From contig PWZK01000246.1 of the NCBI GenBank assembly GCA_003567495.1, forward strand, positions 1 through 16,002: a stretch of 16,002 nt of DNA. The letters run 5' to 3'. The stretch's first letter is position 1; each line of letters begins with the position of its first letter. This document shows, piece after piece, positions 5,376 through 11,886 of this stretch. The translations under genes were made by a program, and so were the position numbers. The notes under the pieces were generated by a model, which was not told where the DNA came from, ran no database searches, and saw only the letters and a program-made list of their open reading frames with translations. Source of the stretch: Candidatus Brocadiaceae bacterium. GTDB lineage: Bacteria; Planctomycetota; Brocadiia; SM23-32.

Positions 5376-6236
5376 ATGATTGCTCGGATAAGCAGTGTAG
5401 TGGACCTGGACGTTATCATTGACGCCGTAGCAAGTTATGTGCCGACCCTGGTGGCGTCCCTGTTGTTGCTGATAGTTTTCTGGGTTTTGTTTATCATAGC
5501 CGGCAAGCTGGCCGACAAGGGGCTGAACAGAGCCAGGGTTCCGGACTCTATGCAGGGGCTGATAAGGCGTTTTTTGAAATACGGAATCGCTGCACTGGCC
5601 ATACTGACGGTAGCCAATCAGATGGGGTTCAACATCACGGCCATGGTCACCGGCCTGGGTATAGCCGGGCTTGCCATTTCTCTGGCCGCACAGGACACCA
5701 TAACAAATATCATCTCCGGCATCACGCTTGCCATAGACCGTCCTTTCGGCATCGGCGACTGGGTTCAGATAGGCGATATGCATGCACAGGTTACCACTAT
5801 GAGGTTGCGCACGACCGTGCTTACCACTTTCGACAACGAAACCATGGTAGTTCCCAACAGGGACATCTCGGCCAGTCGCATTATTAACTACACGTTGACC
5901 GAAAGGATCAGAGTCAGGGTACCGCTCGGTATCGCCTATAAGGAAAGCATCGATGCCGCAAGAGAGATCATGCTGGGCACAACCGCCGGTGATGAGCGCA
6001 TTTTAAGCGAGCCGCCGCCACTTGTAATAGTCCAGCAACTGGGCGACAGCAGCGTGGACATGGAGTTGCGTTTCTGGACAAAAGACCCCTGGGACCTCTT
6101 CTCTTTGAAATGGGAATACGTGGAAAAATGTAAGAAAGCGCTCGATGAGGCCGGTATAGAAATACCATTCCCGCACCTGCAGCTCTTTTTGGAGAAAAGT
6201 ACCGGATTGGACGTGCTCTCTCGTCCCGGCACGTGA
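5376..6236 (+). CDS. mscS: Small-conductance mechanosensitive channel, MscS family
   Basis: 286 residues, the same length as E. coli MscS. Three membrane segments are visible at about 21-43, 65-84 and 88-120. The third is the pore helix, with the alternating small residues GLGIAGLAISLAAQD (93-107) and NIISGITLAIDRPFGIGDWV continuing into the cytoplasmic beta domain (QIGD, RTTVLTTFDNETMVVPNRDI). The mixed alpha/beta vestibule ends near PFPHLQL. It acts as an inner-membrane emergency valve releasing solutes on hypo-osmotic shock. GGAG lies eight bases before the ATG. It sits just after the secreted TPR-like gene and converges on the DUF116 gene. Confidence 0.95.
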   Translation: MIARISSVVDLDVIIDAVASYVPTLVASLLLLIVFWVLFIIAGKLADKGLNRARVPDSMQGLIRRFLKYGIAALAILTVANQMGFNITAMVTGLGIAGLAISLAAQDTITNIISGITLAIDRPFGIGDWVQIGDMHAQVTTMRLRTTVLTTFDNETMVVPNRDISASRIINYTLTERIRVRVPLGIAYKESIDAAREIMLGTTAGDERILSEPPPLVIVQQLGDSSVDMELRFWTKDPWDLFSLKWEYVEKCKKALDEAGIEIPFPHLQLFLEKSTGLDVLSRPGT

Positions 6237-6311
6237 AGGGAAAATTTGCCCCCGTGCCGAGAACTTGCCACCTTTATGCAGAAGCGAAGTGGCTTATATA
6301 GGTGATATGAA

Positions 6312-6350
6312 GTCTTATAGGACCTATATGTCCTATAGGTCCTATAAGAC
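6312..6350. terminator. CCTATA nonamer array folding into a 17-bp hairpin
   Basis: CTATA/TATAGG words recur at a 9-bp period across about 6314-6356. Because TATAGGACC and GGTCCTATA alternate, bases 6312-6328 pair perfectly with 6334-6350 around a TGTCC loop. It lies between the convergent MscS and DUF116 genes, where a bidirectional terminator would be expected. Confidence 0.75.
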
Positions 6351-6360
6351 CTATAAAATA

Positions 6361-6801
6361 CTATCGCGACGTGGTGAGCAGTTTCAGAGCGTTTTCAATT
6401 TTTTCAACCACCACGTCGGTATCCTTGCAGGGGCCGTTGGGGCGGATATTTACTATGCCGAGCGCCGGTTTTGGGAATACCCCTTTAAGACCTTCCTTCA
6501 GCTCCACTTCGCAGGCCACCGCGATAATCGCCCTGACATGATCCCGGCCGGCGAGTTCCATGGCCAGTCTTCCGCCGGTTGCCACCGCCACGCGACAGCC
6601 GAATCTGTCGGCAAGGTTCATGATATCGGCTATCTTACAGCGCCCGCAGCGCAGGCACAGGTCGGTGGAATTGGCGACTTTCTGCGTGCATTCGCTGTTT
6701 TGAAGGCAGGACGGAAGCAGGATCAGGATCGAGCCTGCTTCGCACCTCGGCCTGCGGATACGCGTTAAAAAGTTCCAGAATTTTATCGTCCGTATGCCCA
6801 T
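6361..6801 (-). CDS. DUF116-family cysteine-rich protein
   Basis: 146 residues from ATG 6801. The DUF116 core is clear: ILLPSCLQNSEC (C32, C38), CLRCGRC (C49, C52, C55), GRLAMELAG, AVACEVELKEGL (C97) and GPCKDTDV (C125). The cysteines probably bind a metal or Fe-S cluster; no function is established. Many family members have an N-terminal membrane region that is absent here. The frame stays open to an ATG at 6906, overlapping the end of fmt by 29 bases, but the extra 35 residues do not look like the family and neither start has a good ribosome binding site. I recall DUF116 genes next to fmt, def and rsmB in other bacteria, which suggests a link to translation initiation or rRNA modification; that is inference. 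Confidence 0.8.
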   Translation of the reverse strand: MGIRTIKFWNFLTRIRRPRCEAGSILILLPSCLQNSECTQKVANSTDLCLRCGRCKIADIMNLADRFGCRVAVATGGRLAMELAGRDHVRAIIAVACEVELKEGLKGVFPKPALGIVNIRPNGPCKDTDVVVEKIENALKLLTTSR

Positions 6802-6877
6802 TTTTGAATCAGTAAAACGGGTTAAAAGTAGTAGTAAACCAACGTGGCTCACTGAACACTTACAAAATATGTATGAA

Positions 6878-7828
6878 TTACTCAAACCTCTCACCCACGG
6901 TGACATGGCGACCGTGGATAAAATCCCCGGATTTCATTGTTCGGCCACCTGCGGGTTTGAGGGTTTTTATTACCAGACCGTTTCCGTCTTCGGCGGCAAC
7001 CACCATCTCTTCTTTTTCCGTTATTTCGACGATGGTTCCCGGCGGTGCTTCGTTCACCGGGCCGGCATGTCTTGCCTCCGTAATTTTTATCTTTTCCTCG
7101 CGTTCCTTTCCCCTGTATGTGCAAAACGCCCCCGGCCACGGCGTCATGCCTCGGATGTGGTTTTTTACGGCGGATGCGGGCGAAGTCCAGTCGATGCGCC
7201 CGTCTTCTTTTCTGAGTTTTGGCGCACGCGTAGCTTCGGTGTCGTTCTGACGGTTCTCCGCAATCTCTTCTCCGCGGGCAAGGCGCCCGAAAACTTCGCC
7301 AAGACACCGTGCGCCGAGCACCGATAGCCTGTCGTGAAGGCGCCCGGCGTTTTCATCCGGTTCTATTATCACTTTTTTCTGTGCCAGGATCGGGCCCGCA
7401 TCGATTTCGGGCACGACTCTCTGAACTGTGACGCCTGTCTCTTCTTCTCCATTCAAAAGCGCATGGTTTACCGGCGCCGCACCGCGATATTTCGGCAGAA
7501 GTGATGCGTGCACGTTGAAGAGTCCCTGCGGGAACATATCGATAAGCCACGGGGCGAGCACTTCACCGTAAGCCACTATGACTCCCGCGTCCGGTCGCAG
7601 GCGTTTGAGCAGTTCTGCGGTCGGGTCGCTTGAGAATCTTCGCGGCTGATAGAGCATCAGGCCTTTTTCGAGCGCAAATTTTTTCACGGCGCTGCGGGTT
7701 CTTTTGCGCCCGCGTCCGCTCCTTGCGTCCGGTTTTGTGACGACGAGGGATACCCGGGCATCCGACTTGCAGAGCGTTGCGAGCGATGGCACGGCGAAAT
7801 TGGGTGTTCCTATGAAAACTATGCGCAT
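6878..7828 (-). CDS. fmt: Methionyl-tRNA formyltransferase
   Basis: 316 residues, normal for the family (E. coli 315). It transfers a formyl group from 10-formyl-tetrahydrofolate to Met-tRNAfMet. The N-terminal Rossmann domain starts MRIVFIGTPNFAVPSL, and the catalytic triad is N105 and H107 in FNVHASLLPKYRGAAPV and D143 in EIDAGPIL. The basic loop GRGRKRTRSAVK (38-49), which in E. coli contacts the tRNA acceptor stem, is present. The C-terminal OB-fold domain begins near IRGMTPWPGAF and ends HGRHVTVGE. No ribosome binding site is visible before the ATG. def lies 368 bases upstream on the same strand with a dispersed repeat in between; DUF116 follows 76 bases downstream. Confidence 0.97.
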   Translation of the reverse strand: MRIVFIGTPNFAVPSLATLCKSDARVSLVVTKPDARSGRGRKRTRSAVKKFALEKGLMLYQPRRFSSDPTAELLKRLRPDAGVIVAYGEVLAPWLIDMFPQGLFNVHASLLPKYRGAAPVNHALLNGEEETGVTVQRVVPEIDAGPILAQKKVIIEPDENAGRLHDRLSVLGARCLGEVFGRLARGEEIAENRQNDTEATRAPKLRKEDGRIDWTSPASAVKNHIRGMTPWPGAFCTYRGKEREEKIKITEARHAGPVNEAPPGTIVEITEKEEMVVAAEDGNGLVIKTLKPAGGRTMKSGDFIHGRHVTVGERFE

Positions 7829-7914
7829 GGTTGGATATTCGTTTAAGCGCTTAATGTAGCCAATCTAACATTTTTTTGTCGCTTTGGGAATTTTTTGTTT
7901 TCAGGTTGATATGA

Positions 7915-8105
7915 GTATGGGATTAAATTCAAAATTCAAAATCGCAAATATCAAATAAATCTCAAATCCAAAATTACAAATTCAAAACATGCCGGATGCG
8001 GCGAAAATAACCGTAGGGGCAATCCTCCGTGATTGCCCTGGTACGAACGGTCGTGATGTTGGGCAACCACAGGGGGTTGCCCCTACGGAAAATGCGTTGT
8101 TGTTG
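7915..8105 (-). repeat. Dispersed palindromic (MITE-like) element, copy 2 (inverted)
   Basis: This is the reverse complement of bases 3264-3454 with about eight mismatches in 191 bp by eye. The outer inverted repeats are at 8011-8022 and 8077-8088. Unlike copy 1, it has the A/T-rich flank on one side only, so it is a shorter version. It occupies most of the 368-bp def-fmt spacer (7829-8196). Apart from the element and the terminator at 8159-8200 I see nothing else in that spacer. Confidence 0.9.
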
Positions 8106-8158
8106 CCTTATACCAATCCTTTTCAGGTTTGTTTTTGAAAAGAACCGGTGCGGTTTTA

Positions 8159-8200
8159 TTAAATCTTTTTCAGGCTCCGTTTTGCTTGAAAAAGATTTAA
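8159..8200 (-). terminator. Terminator hairpin at the end of def
   Basis: A 14-bp perfect stem (8159-8172 with 8187-8200) and a 14-base loop overlap the def stop codon. The arm core CTTTTTCA/TGAAAAAG is shared with the hairpin after rubrerythrin. A weaker similar hairpin is at 8119-8142. If active, it separates def from fmt. Confidence 0.65.
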
Positions 8201-8682
8201 CTGCTCAGTTCTTTAAGCCGGTGGCGTATATTCATCTGCGCAGCCGCCGGTAATTTATCGATGAAAAGGACGCCGTTAAGGTGATCTATCTCATGTTGCC
8301 ATGCGCGCGCCTGAAGCCCTTCAGCGTCTATCTCGAGCCTTTTGCCATCCTCGGCATACGCCACCACCACGACCTTTTCCGCGCGCACTACCGTGCTTCT
8401 TATGCCCGGCAGGCTGAGGCAGCCTTCCTGATCTTCAGCCATGCCGTCGGATTCTATTATTTTTGGGTTTATAAATATACGCTCGCCCTCGCCCCGGCCG
8501 TCTGTGTCCATAACCACTGCGCGCGCACTCCAGCCGGCCTGCGGCCCGGCAAGCCCTATGCCTCCGAGTTCGTACATCAGCTCCAGCATGCCGCGCAGCC
8601 TTTGCAGATCGGCGTCGGTTACGCGCCGGAGCGAGGCGGCGCGCCTGCGCAGAACCGGGTCGGGGTATATTTTCAGATTCAT
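8197..8682 (-). CDS. def: Peptide deformylase
   Basis: 161 residues from the ATG at 8682, typical of type I deformylase. The three family motifs are present: GIGLAGPQAG (41-50, with glutamine Q48), EGCLSLPG (86-93, metal ligand C88) and QHEIDHLNG (129-137, metal ligands H130 and H134, catalytic E131). It removes the N-formyl group from nascent proteins and so works in sequence with Fmt. The N-terminus MNLKIYPDPVLRR is canonical. An upstream in-frame ATG at 8721 would add 13 residues that include repeat-derived DNA and is not preferred. No clear ribosome binding site is seen. Transcription runs leftward towards fmt and DUF116. Confidence 0.96.
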   Translation of the reverse strand: MNLKIYPDPVLRRRAASLRRVTDADLQRLRGMLELMYELGGIGLAGPQAGWSARAVVMDTDGRGEGERIFINPKIIESDGMAEDQEGCLSLPGIRSTVVRAEKVVVVAYAEDGKRLEIDAEGLQARAWQHEIDHLNGVLFIDKLPAAAQMNIRHRLKELSS

Positions 8683-8706
8683 CTTTTTATGACCGGGATA
8701 GTAAAT

Positions 8707-8748
8707 TGACACTATGGACACTATGGACTATATGGACTGCATGGAACC
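8707..8748. repeat. TGGACNNTA nonamer array upstream of def
   Basis: TGACACTA, TGGACACTA, TGGACTATA, TGGACTGCA and TGGA stand at 9-bp spacing, the same design as at 4547-4582. It lies just upstream of the def start. On the minus strand TTGAGA (8754-8749) and TATAGT (8732-8727) at 16-bp spacing could make a weak def promoter with its -10 inside the array. Confidence 0.75.
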
Positions 8749-8940
8749 TCTCAAACAAGCGTTGCTGCGATCGAATTTTCAGTTTAACATATTCCGGCGA
8801 TTTCGGCAATGATACGTGTTTTGGGTACATTTGCTCCCGGCAAACTATAGAAAACAGGAGTTCAGGAGTTTCACTCAACAGCTCGGGCATGATCGATGAA
8901 AAAAGCTTAAAGCGCAAATTTTCTGCGATTGCATAAAACC
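8749..8940. other. Non-coding spacer between def and the pilin-like gene
   Basis: This is part of the 367-bp gene-free stretch 8683-9049. I see no convincing gene in either strand. The only structures are the nonamer array on its left, a doubled CAGGAGTT word near 8859-8874, and the promoter on its right at 8941-8969. Confidence 0.5.
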
Positions 8941-8969
8941 TTGCAATCGTGAGGTTAATAGTGTATAAT
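8941..8969 (+). promoter_or_regulatory. Promoter of the PilX-like gene
   Basis: TTGCAA (8941-8946), a 17-bp spacer and a perfect TATAAT (8964-8969) lie about 80 bases before the GTG at 9050. Confidence 0.8.
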
Positions 8970-9049
8970 TGAGACGAGCAGTGTGAAATTGCTCATGCAG
9001 ATATACCGGCACCTGTTTTTTTTGTATGTCACTTGTCGGGAGGGGGGTT

Positions 9050-10297
9050 GTGATAAAAATAAAGAAAAGAGATGGCTATATACTTCCCGCGGTGATTCTG
9101 TTCATCATTTTCTCAGTCGCCATGGGTATGGCGCTGCTTGAATTGGGAGTCATAGAAAATAAACAGGCCATGCGCAGGGGTGACCGGGAAAAAGCCTTCT
9201 ATCTGGCGGAGGCGGGGATCGAAAAGGCGATTGCTATGCTTAGAGTAGGTCCAGACCATCCATTTTTGCACGATTACGATGAGAGCAACCCCTACCCGCT
9301 TGGATCCGGGGAGATTATCCTGGAGTATGATCCGACGGAAAACACCATTACATCCACAGGACGTTTTGGTCCGGAACATAATGAGGTAGAGGAGAAGATA
9401 AAGATATATTTTTCTATGAGTGGTGCCGGCACTTTATTCCCCTATGGAATTTATGGCAGCTACATGATCGATTTGAGAGGCAACGTAAATGTTTACGGTT
9501 ATGATTCAAGAGACGGCAGCGTTCATGATAGTTTTGTTGGCAGTATCAGTGAGATAAAACTGACTGGAAATGCTCGTATTTACGGTGATGCTGGGGTCTC
9601 ACCGAGTGGAACAATATCTGGGATAGATGGAGTAATGGGAACCCCCCATTATGACCTTGAGCCACTCGTTCTCGACCCGGTAGAAGTTCCAAGTTTACCT
9701 AACACCAGTCAGGGTATTTTGGGAGGTCATCGGATAGACGGTAACTATAATTTTTCCGTTGGTGGTAATTCTGACGCTACAATATTTTCAGGAGATTACA
9801 AATTTAACGACTTTTCCCTGTCCGGCAGTGCAGACCTGGAAATCGACGGAAATGTGCGCCTGCATGTAGAAGGTGATTTTGAGATGAAAGGCAATAATCT
9901 CCTTGCTCTCTCATCTGGATCGTCACTTGAATTATATCTCAGCGGTGGGATGACGATAGGGGGGAATGCCAGAATAAATCCAACTGGTAATCCCACCGAC
10001 GTGGGTATATATTCGGATTCAGATAAGCCTATCTCATTGGCAGGGAACTCGCCCACTAATGCAGGCATCTATGCTCCCGATGCTGATGTGACCTTTTCCG
10101 GCAATACTCCCCTGAGAGGGAATGTAATAACCAATGGGTGCGTAAGAGCAGACGGAAATATCACCATATATCAGGACGTTGCTCTGTCGCAGGTTGCGTT
10201 GCCAGGGACCCCTGATGAAGGCAGGGATAGTATCAGCATAGATAGATGGACAAAGCCAAGCTGGAGCTCACATTTTGAGAGCGCCGCCCCGGATTGA
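9050..10297 (+). CDS. PilX-like minor-pilin-type protein with C-terminal beta-repeat (DUF7305-like) region
   Basis: 415 residues. The N-terminus KIKKRDGYILPAVILFIIF has a prepilin-like basic leader ending in G9, then a hydrophobic helix (10-33). The following EKAFYLAEAGIEKAIAML (48-64) is the signature of PilX-type minor pilins. The usual E5 of major pilins is absent. From about residue 140 come many short strands with a G-N motif (DLRGNVNVYG, KLTGNARIYG, SLAGNSPTNAGIYAPDADV, TFSGNTPLRGNVI), as in the DUF7305 region that builds a beta-helix-like body. It is probably exported and assembled in a type IV pilus or type II secretion-like fibre, but no other pilus genes are in the window. GTG 9050 is preferred since GGGAGGGG precedes it directly. 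No operon partner is seen; it has its own promoter. Confidence 0.78.
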   Translation: MIKIKKRDGYILPAVILFIIFSVAMGMALLELGVIENKQAMRRGDREKAFYLAEAGIEKAIAMLRVGPDHPFLHDYDESNPYPLGSGEIILEYDPTENTITSTGRFGPEHNEVEEKIKIYFSMSGAGTLFPYGIYGSYMIDLRGNVNVYGYDSRDGSVHDSFVGSISEIKLTGNARIYGDAGVSPSGTISGIDGVMGTPHYDLEPLVLDPVEVPSLPNTSQGILGGHRIDGNYNFSVGGNSDATIFSGDYKFNDFSLSGSADLEIDGNVRLHVEGDFEMKGNNLLALSSGSSLELYLSGGMTIGGNARINPTGNPTDVGIYSDSDKPISLAGNSPTNAGIYAPDADVTFSGNTPLRGNVITNGCVRADGNITIYQDVALSQVALPGTPDEGRDSISIDRWTKPSWSSHFESAAPD

Positions 10298-10299
10298 GG

Positions 10300-10357
10300 G
10301 TCCCGGCGGCGGCCCTCCTGGCGACCCCGGAGGTGGCCGTCCCGGCGGCGGCCCTCC
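10300..10357 (+). repeat. Gly/Pro-coding repeat just past the pilin-like stop
   Basis: The 19-bp word starting GTCCCGGCGG occurs at 10300-10318 and 10339-10357, a spacing of 39 bases (13 codons). In the +1 frame it reads GPGGGPPGDPGGGRPGGGPP and then stops, directly after the pilin-like gene ends in its own frame. This is either a frameshifted tail or low-complexity DNA. Further downstream (10376-10430) are degenerate ATGGAC-like words on the minus strand. Confidence 0.6.
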
Positions 10358-10449
10358 ATGAGTTCTTCATACAGTCACATAATGTCCATCCCGCCGCCCC
10401 CCCATCCGGCCCATCCCGTCCATACTTCCCTCGTGCCCCGGGCGGCAGT

Positions 10450-10479
10450 TTGACCATTTGGTTTTTTTTGTGATAGAAT
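10450..10479 (+). promoter_or_regulatory. Promoter of the permease-SPFH operon
   Basis: TTGACC (10450-10455), an 18-bp spacer rich in T and TAGAAT (10474-10479) lie about 48 bases before the permease ATG. It is the only good promoter seen ahead of the four-gene run. Confidence 0.7.
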
Positions 10480-10526
10480 AGTTTTCGCGGTACCGAGCGT
10501 TTTTTTCGATGGGGGGAGAGAAAGCG

Positions 10527-11825
10527 ATGATTAGAGGACTCTGGTCCATAACACGCAACGCCTTTGCGGAGGTGGTGCGTCAGCCCATCTATGCCATCCT
10601 TCTCGTTGCGGGGCTTGTTCTGATCGCACAGAGCCCCGTGATAACCGCCTTTACAATGATGGATGATATTAAGCTGACCGTTGATATGGGACTCGGAACC
10701 ATATTTATGGTCGGGATATTGCTGTCGGTTTTGGGCGCCACGCAGGTCATCAGCGACGAAATAGATTCCAAAACCGCGGGCGTGGTAGTCAGCAAACCGG
10801 TCGGCCGGGTAGTTTTTGTAGTCGGGAAATTCTTTGGCGTTGCCGCAGCGCTTGCTCTCGCATCTTACCTTCTCACACTGATGCTTCTTATGACGGTCAG
10901 GATGGACGTGCCCACCACGGCCGCGTTTACCCTGGACATGCCGGTGCTGCTGGCTCAGACACTGCCGTTTGCGCTTGCCGTGCTGTTGGGCGTCTATTTC
11001 AATTACTTTTATCGTGCCAATTTCACCGCTGTAGCGATCCGTGCCGGCTTTATCCTTTACACCATCGCTTTTATTATTTTGCTCGTTATCGGGAAAGACG
11101 GTAGTTTCGAGTGGATAGCCCTTTCTTTTGCAGAAACCGATGCATGGCCCGTTGCTCTTGCCGCAGTGGCGGTTTTTTTCGGCATGATGGTAATAGCATC
11201 GGTCGCGCTTGCCGCCTCCACGCGGGTGAACGTGGTGGCGAATGTGCTGGTCTGCCTGACCGTGTTTTTTGTCGGGATGATCTCAAATTATCTTTTCGGC
11301 TGGACGGTCGATACCGAGCGGGTGCGGTGGGAGCCGGTTGAGATGGTGGAAACGGTGGAACTAACCGGCATTGTTACAGACCGCGACACGGGCGAGGCGC
11401 TGGAAGGGGTCAAGATCGCCGGGGCGCCCGGATCTCCGGTTACCGGCCCGGATGGCGGGTACAGCGCGGAGGTTCGCCTTGGCGGTTCAGGCAGGTTAAG
11501 CCCGCGCAAGGGCGGTTACGTTTTTACGCCCGATTCGCGTTCTTATTCAAGCGTAGAAAGCAATCGGCGTGAGGAAGACTTCGGCGCACGACGTGCACGC
11601 CGCTCGCCGGCTTTTTATGGCCGGCGGGCATGGGCCGGCATATCAAGGGTTGCCTATCATACGGTCCCTTCCCTGCAGCTCTTTTGGGTTGGCGATCAGC
11701 TTATGAGGCCCTACCCCTACGTTCCGGTCGGTTATGTAGGCCGCGCCATATTGTATGGTTTGTTGTGGTGCATAGGCATGGTGGCGTTTGCCGCTTATCT
11801 TTTTGAAGGCAGGGAGCTGGCCTGA
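10527..11825 (+). CDS. ABC-2-type transporter permease with a carboxypeptidase-regulatory-like insert
   Basis: 432 residues. The N-terminus MIRGLWSITRNAFAEVVRQP and a first helix (21-44) are typical of ABC-2 permeases. Further helices are near 57-75, 103-124, 140-160, 168-189, 209-231, 237-256 and, after a long gap, 405-426. The SDEIDSKTAGVVVSKPVGR stretch (76-94) resembles the cytoplasmic coupling segment of the family. Between the last two helices, residues about 276-353 (GIVTDRDTGEALEGVKIAG, TGPDGGYSAEV, KGGYVFTP) match a carboxypeptidase-regulatory-like beta-sandwich, an unusual insert likely outside the membrane. No ATP-binding subunit is in the window; it would need one. GGGGAGAG precedes ATG 10527. 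An SPFH gene follows after 61 bases, so it is probably co-transcribed. Confidence 0.85.
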   Translation: MIRGLWSITRNAFAEVVRQPIYAILLVAGLVLIAQSPVITAFTMMDDIKLTVDMGLGTIFMVGILLSVLGATQVISDEIDSKTAGVVVSKPVGRVVFVVGKFFGVAAALALASYLLTLMLLMTVRMDVPTTAAFTLDMPVLLAQTLPFALAVLLGVYFNYFYRANFTAVAIRAGFILYTIAFIILLVIGKDGSFEWIALSFAETDAWPVALAAVAVFFGMMVIASVALAASTRVNVVANVLVCLTVFFVGMISNYLFGWTVDTERVRWEPVEMVETVELTGIVTDRDTGEALEGVKIAGAPGSPVTGPDGGYSAEVRLGGSGRLSPRKGGYVFTPDSRSYSSVESNRREEDFGARRARRSPAFYGRRAWAGISRVAYHTVPSLQLFWVGDQLMRPYPYVPVGYVGRAILYGLLWCIGMVAFAAYLFEGRELA

Positions 11826-11886
11826 CCCTGATACTTTCTTGTTTTTTTATGTTTTGATTTTAACCGTTATCGAGGTTTTTTTTAAG

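Noticed and set aside
8119..8142. Second hairpin (CTTTTCA/TGAAAAG) in the def-fmt spacer as an independent terminator.
   Set aside because: The stem is only seven A/T-rich pairs and could be chance in this composition; mentioned only with the stronger hairpin at 8159-8200.
8727..8754. Weak promoter for def on the minus strand (TTGAGA, 16 bp, TATAGT).
   Set aside because: Both boxes deviate from consensus and the -10 is made by the repeat word, so I note it with the array and do not list it separately.
8706..8936. Open frame of 76 codons starting in the nonamer array.
   Set aside because: Its first part is just the tandem repeat translated (LWT units), the rest matches nothing I know, and no ribosome binding site is seen.
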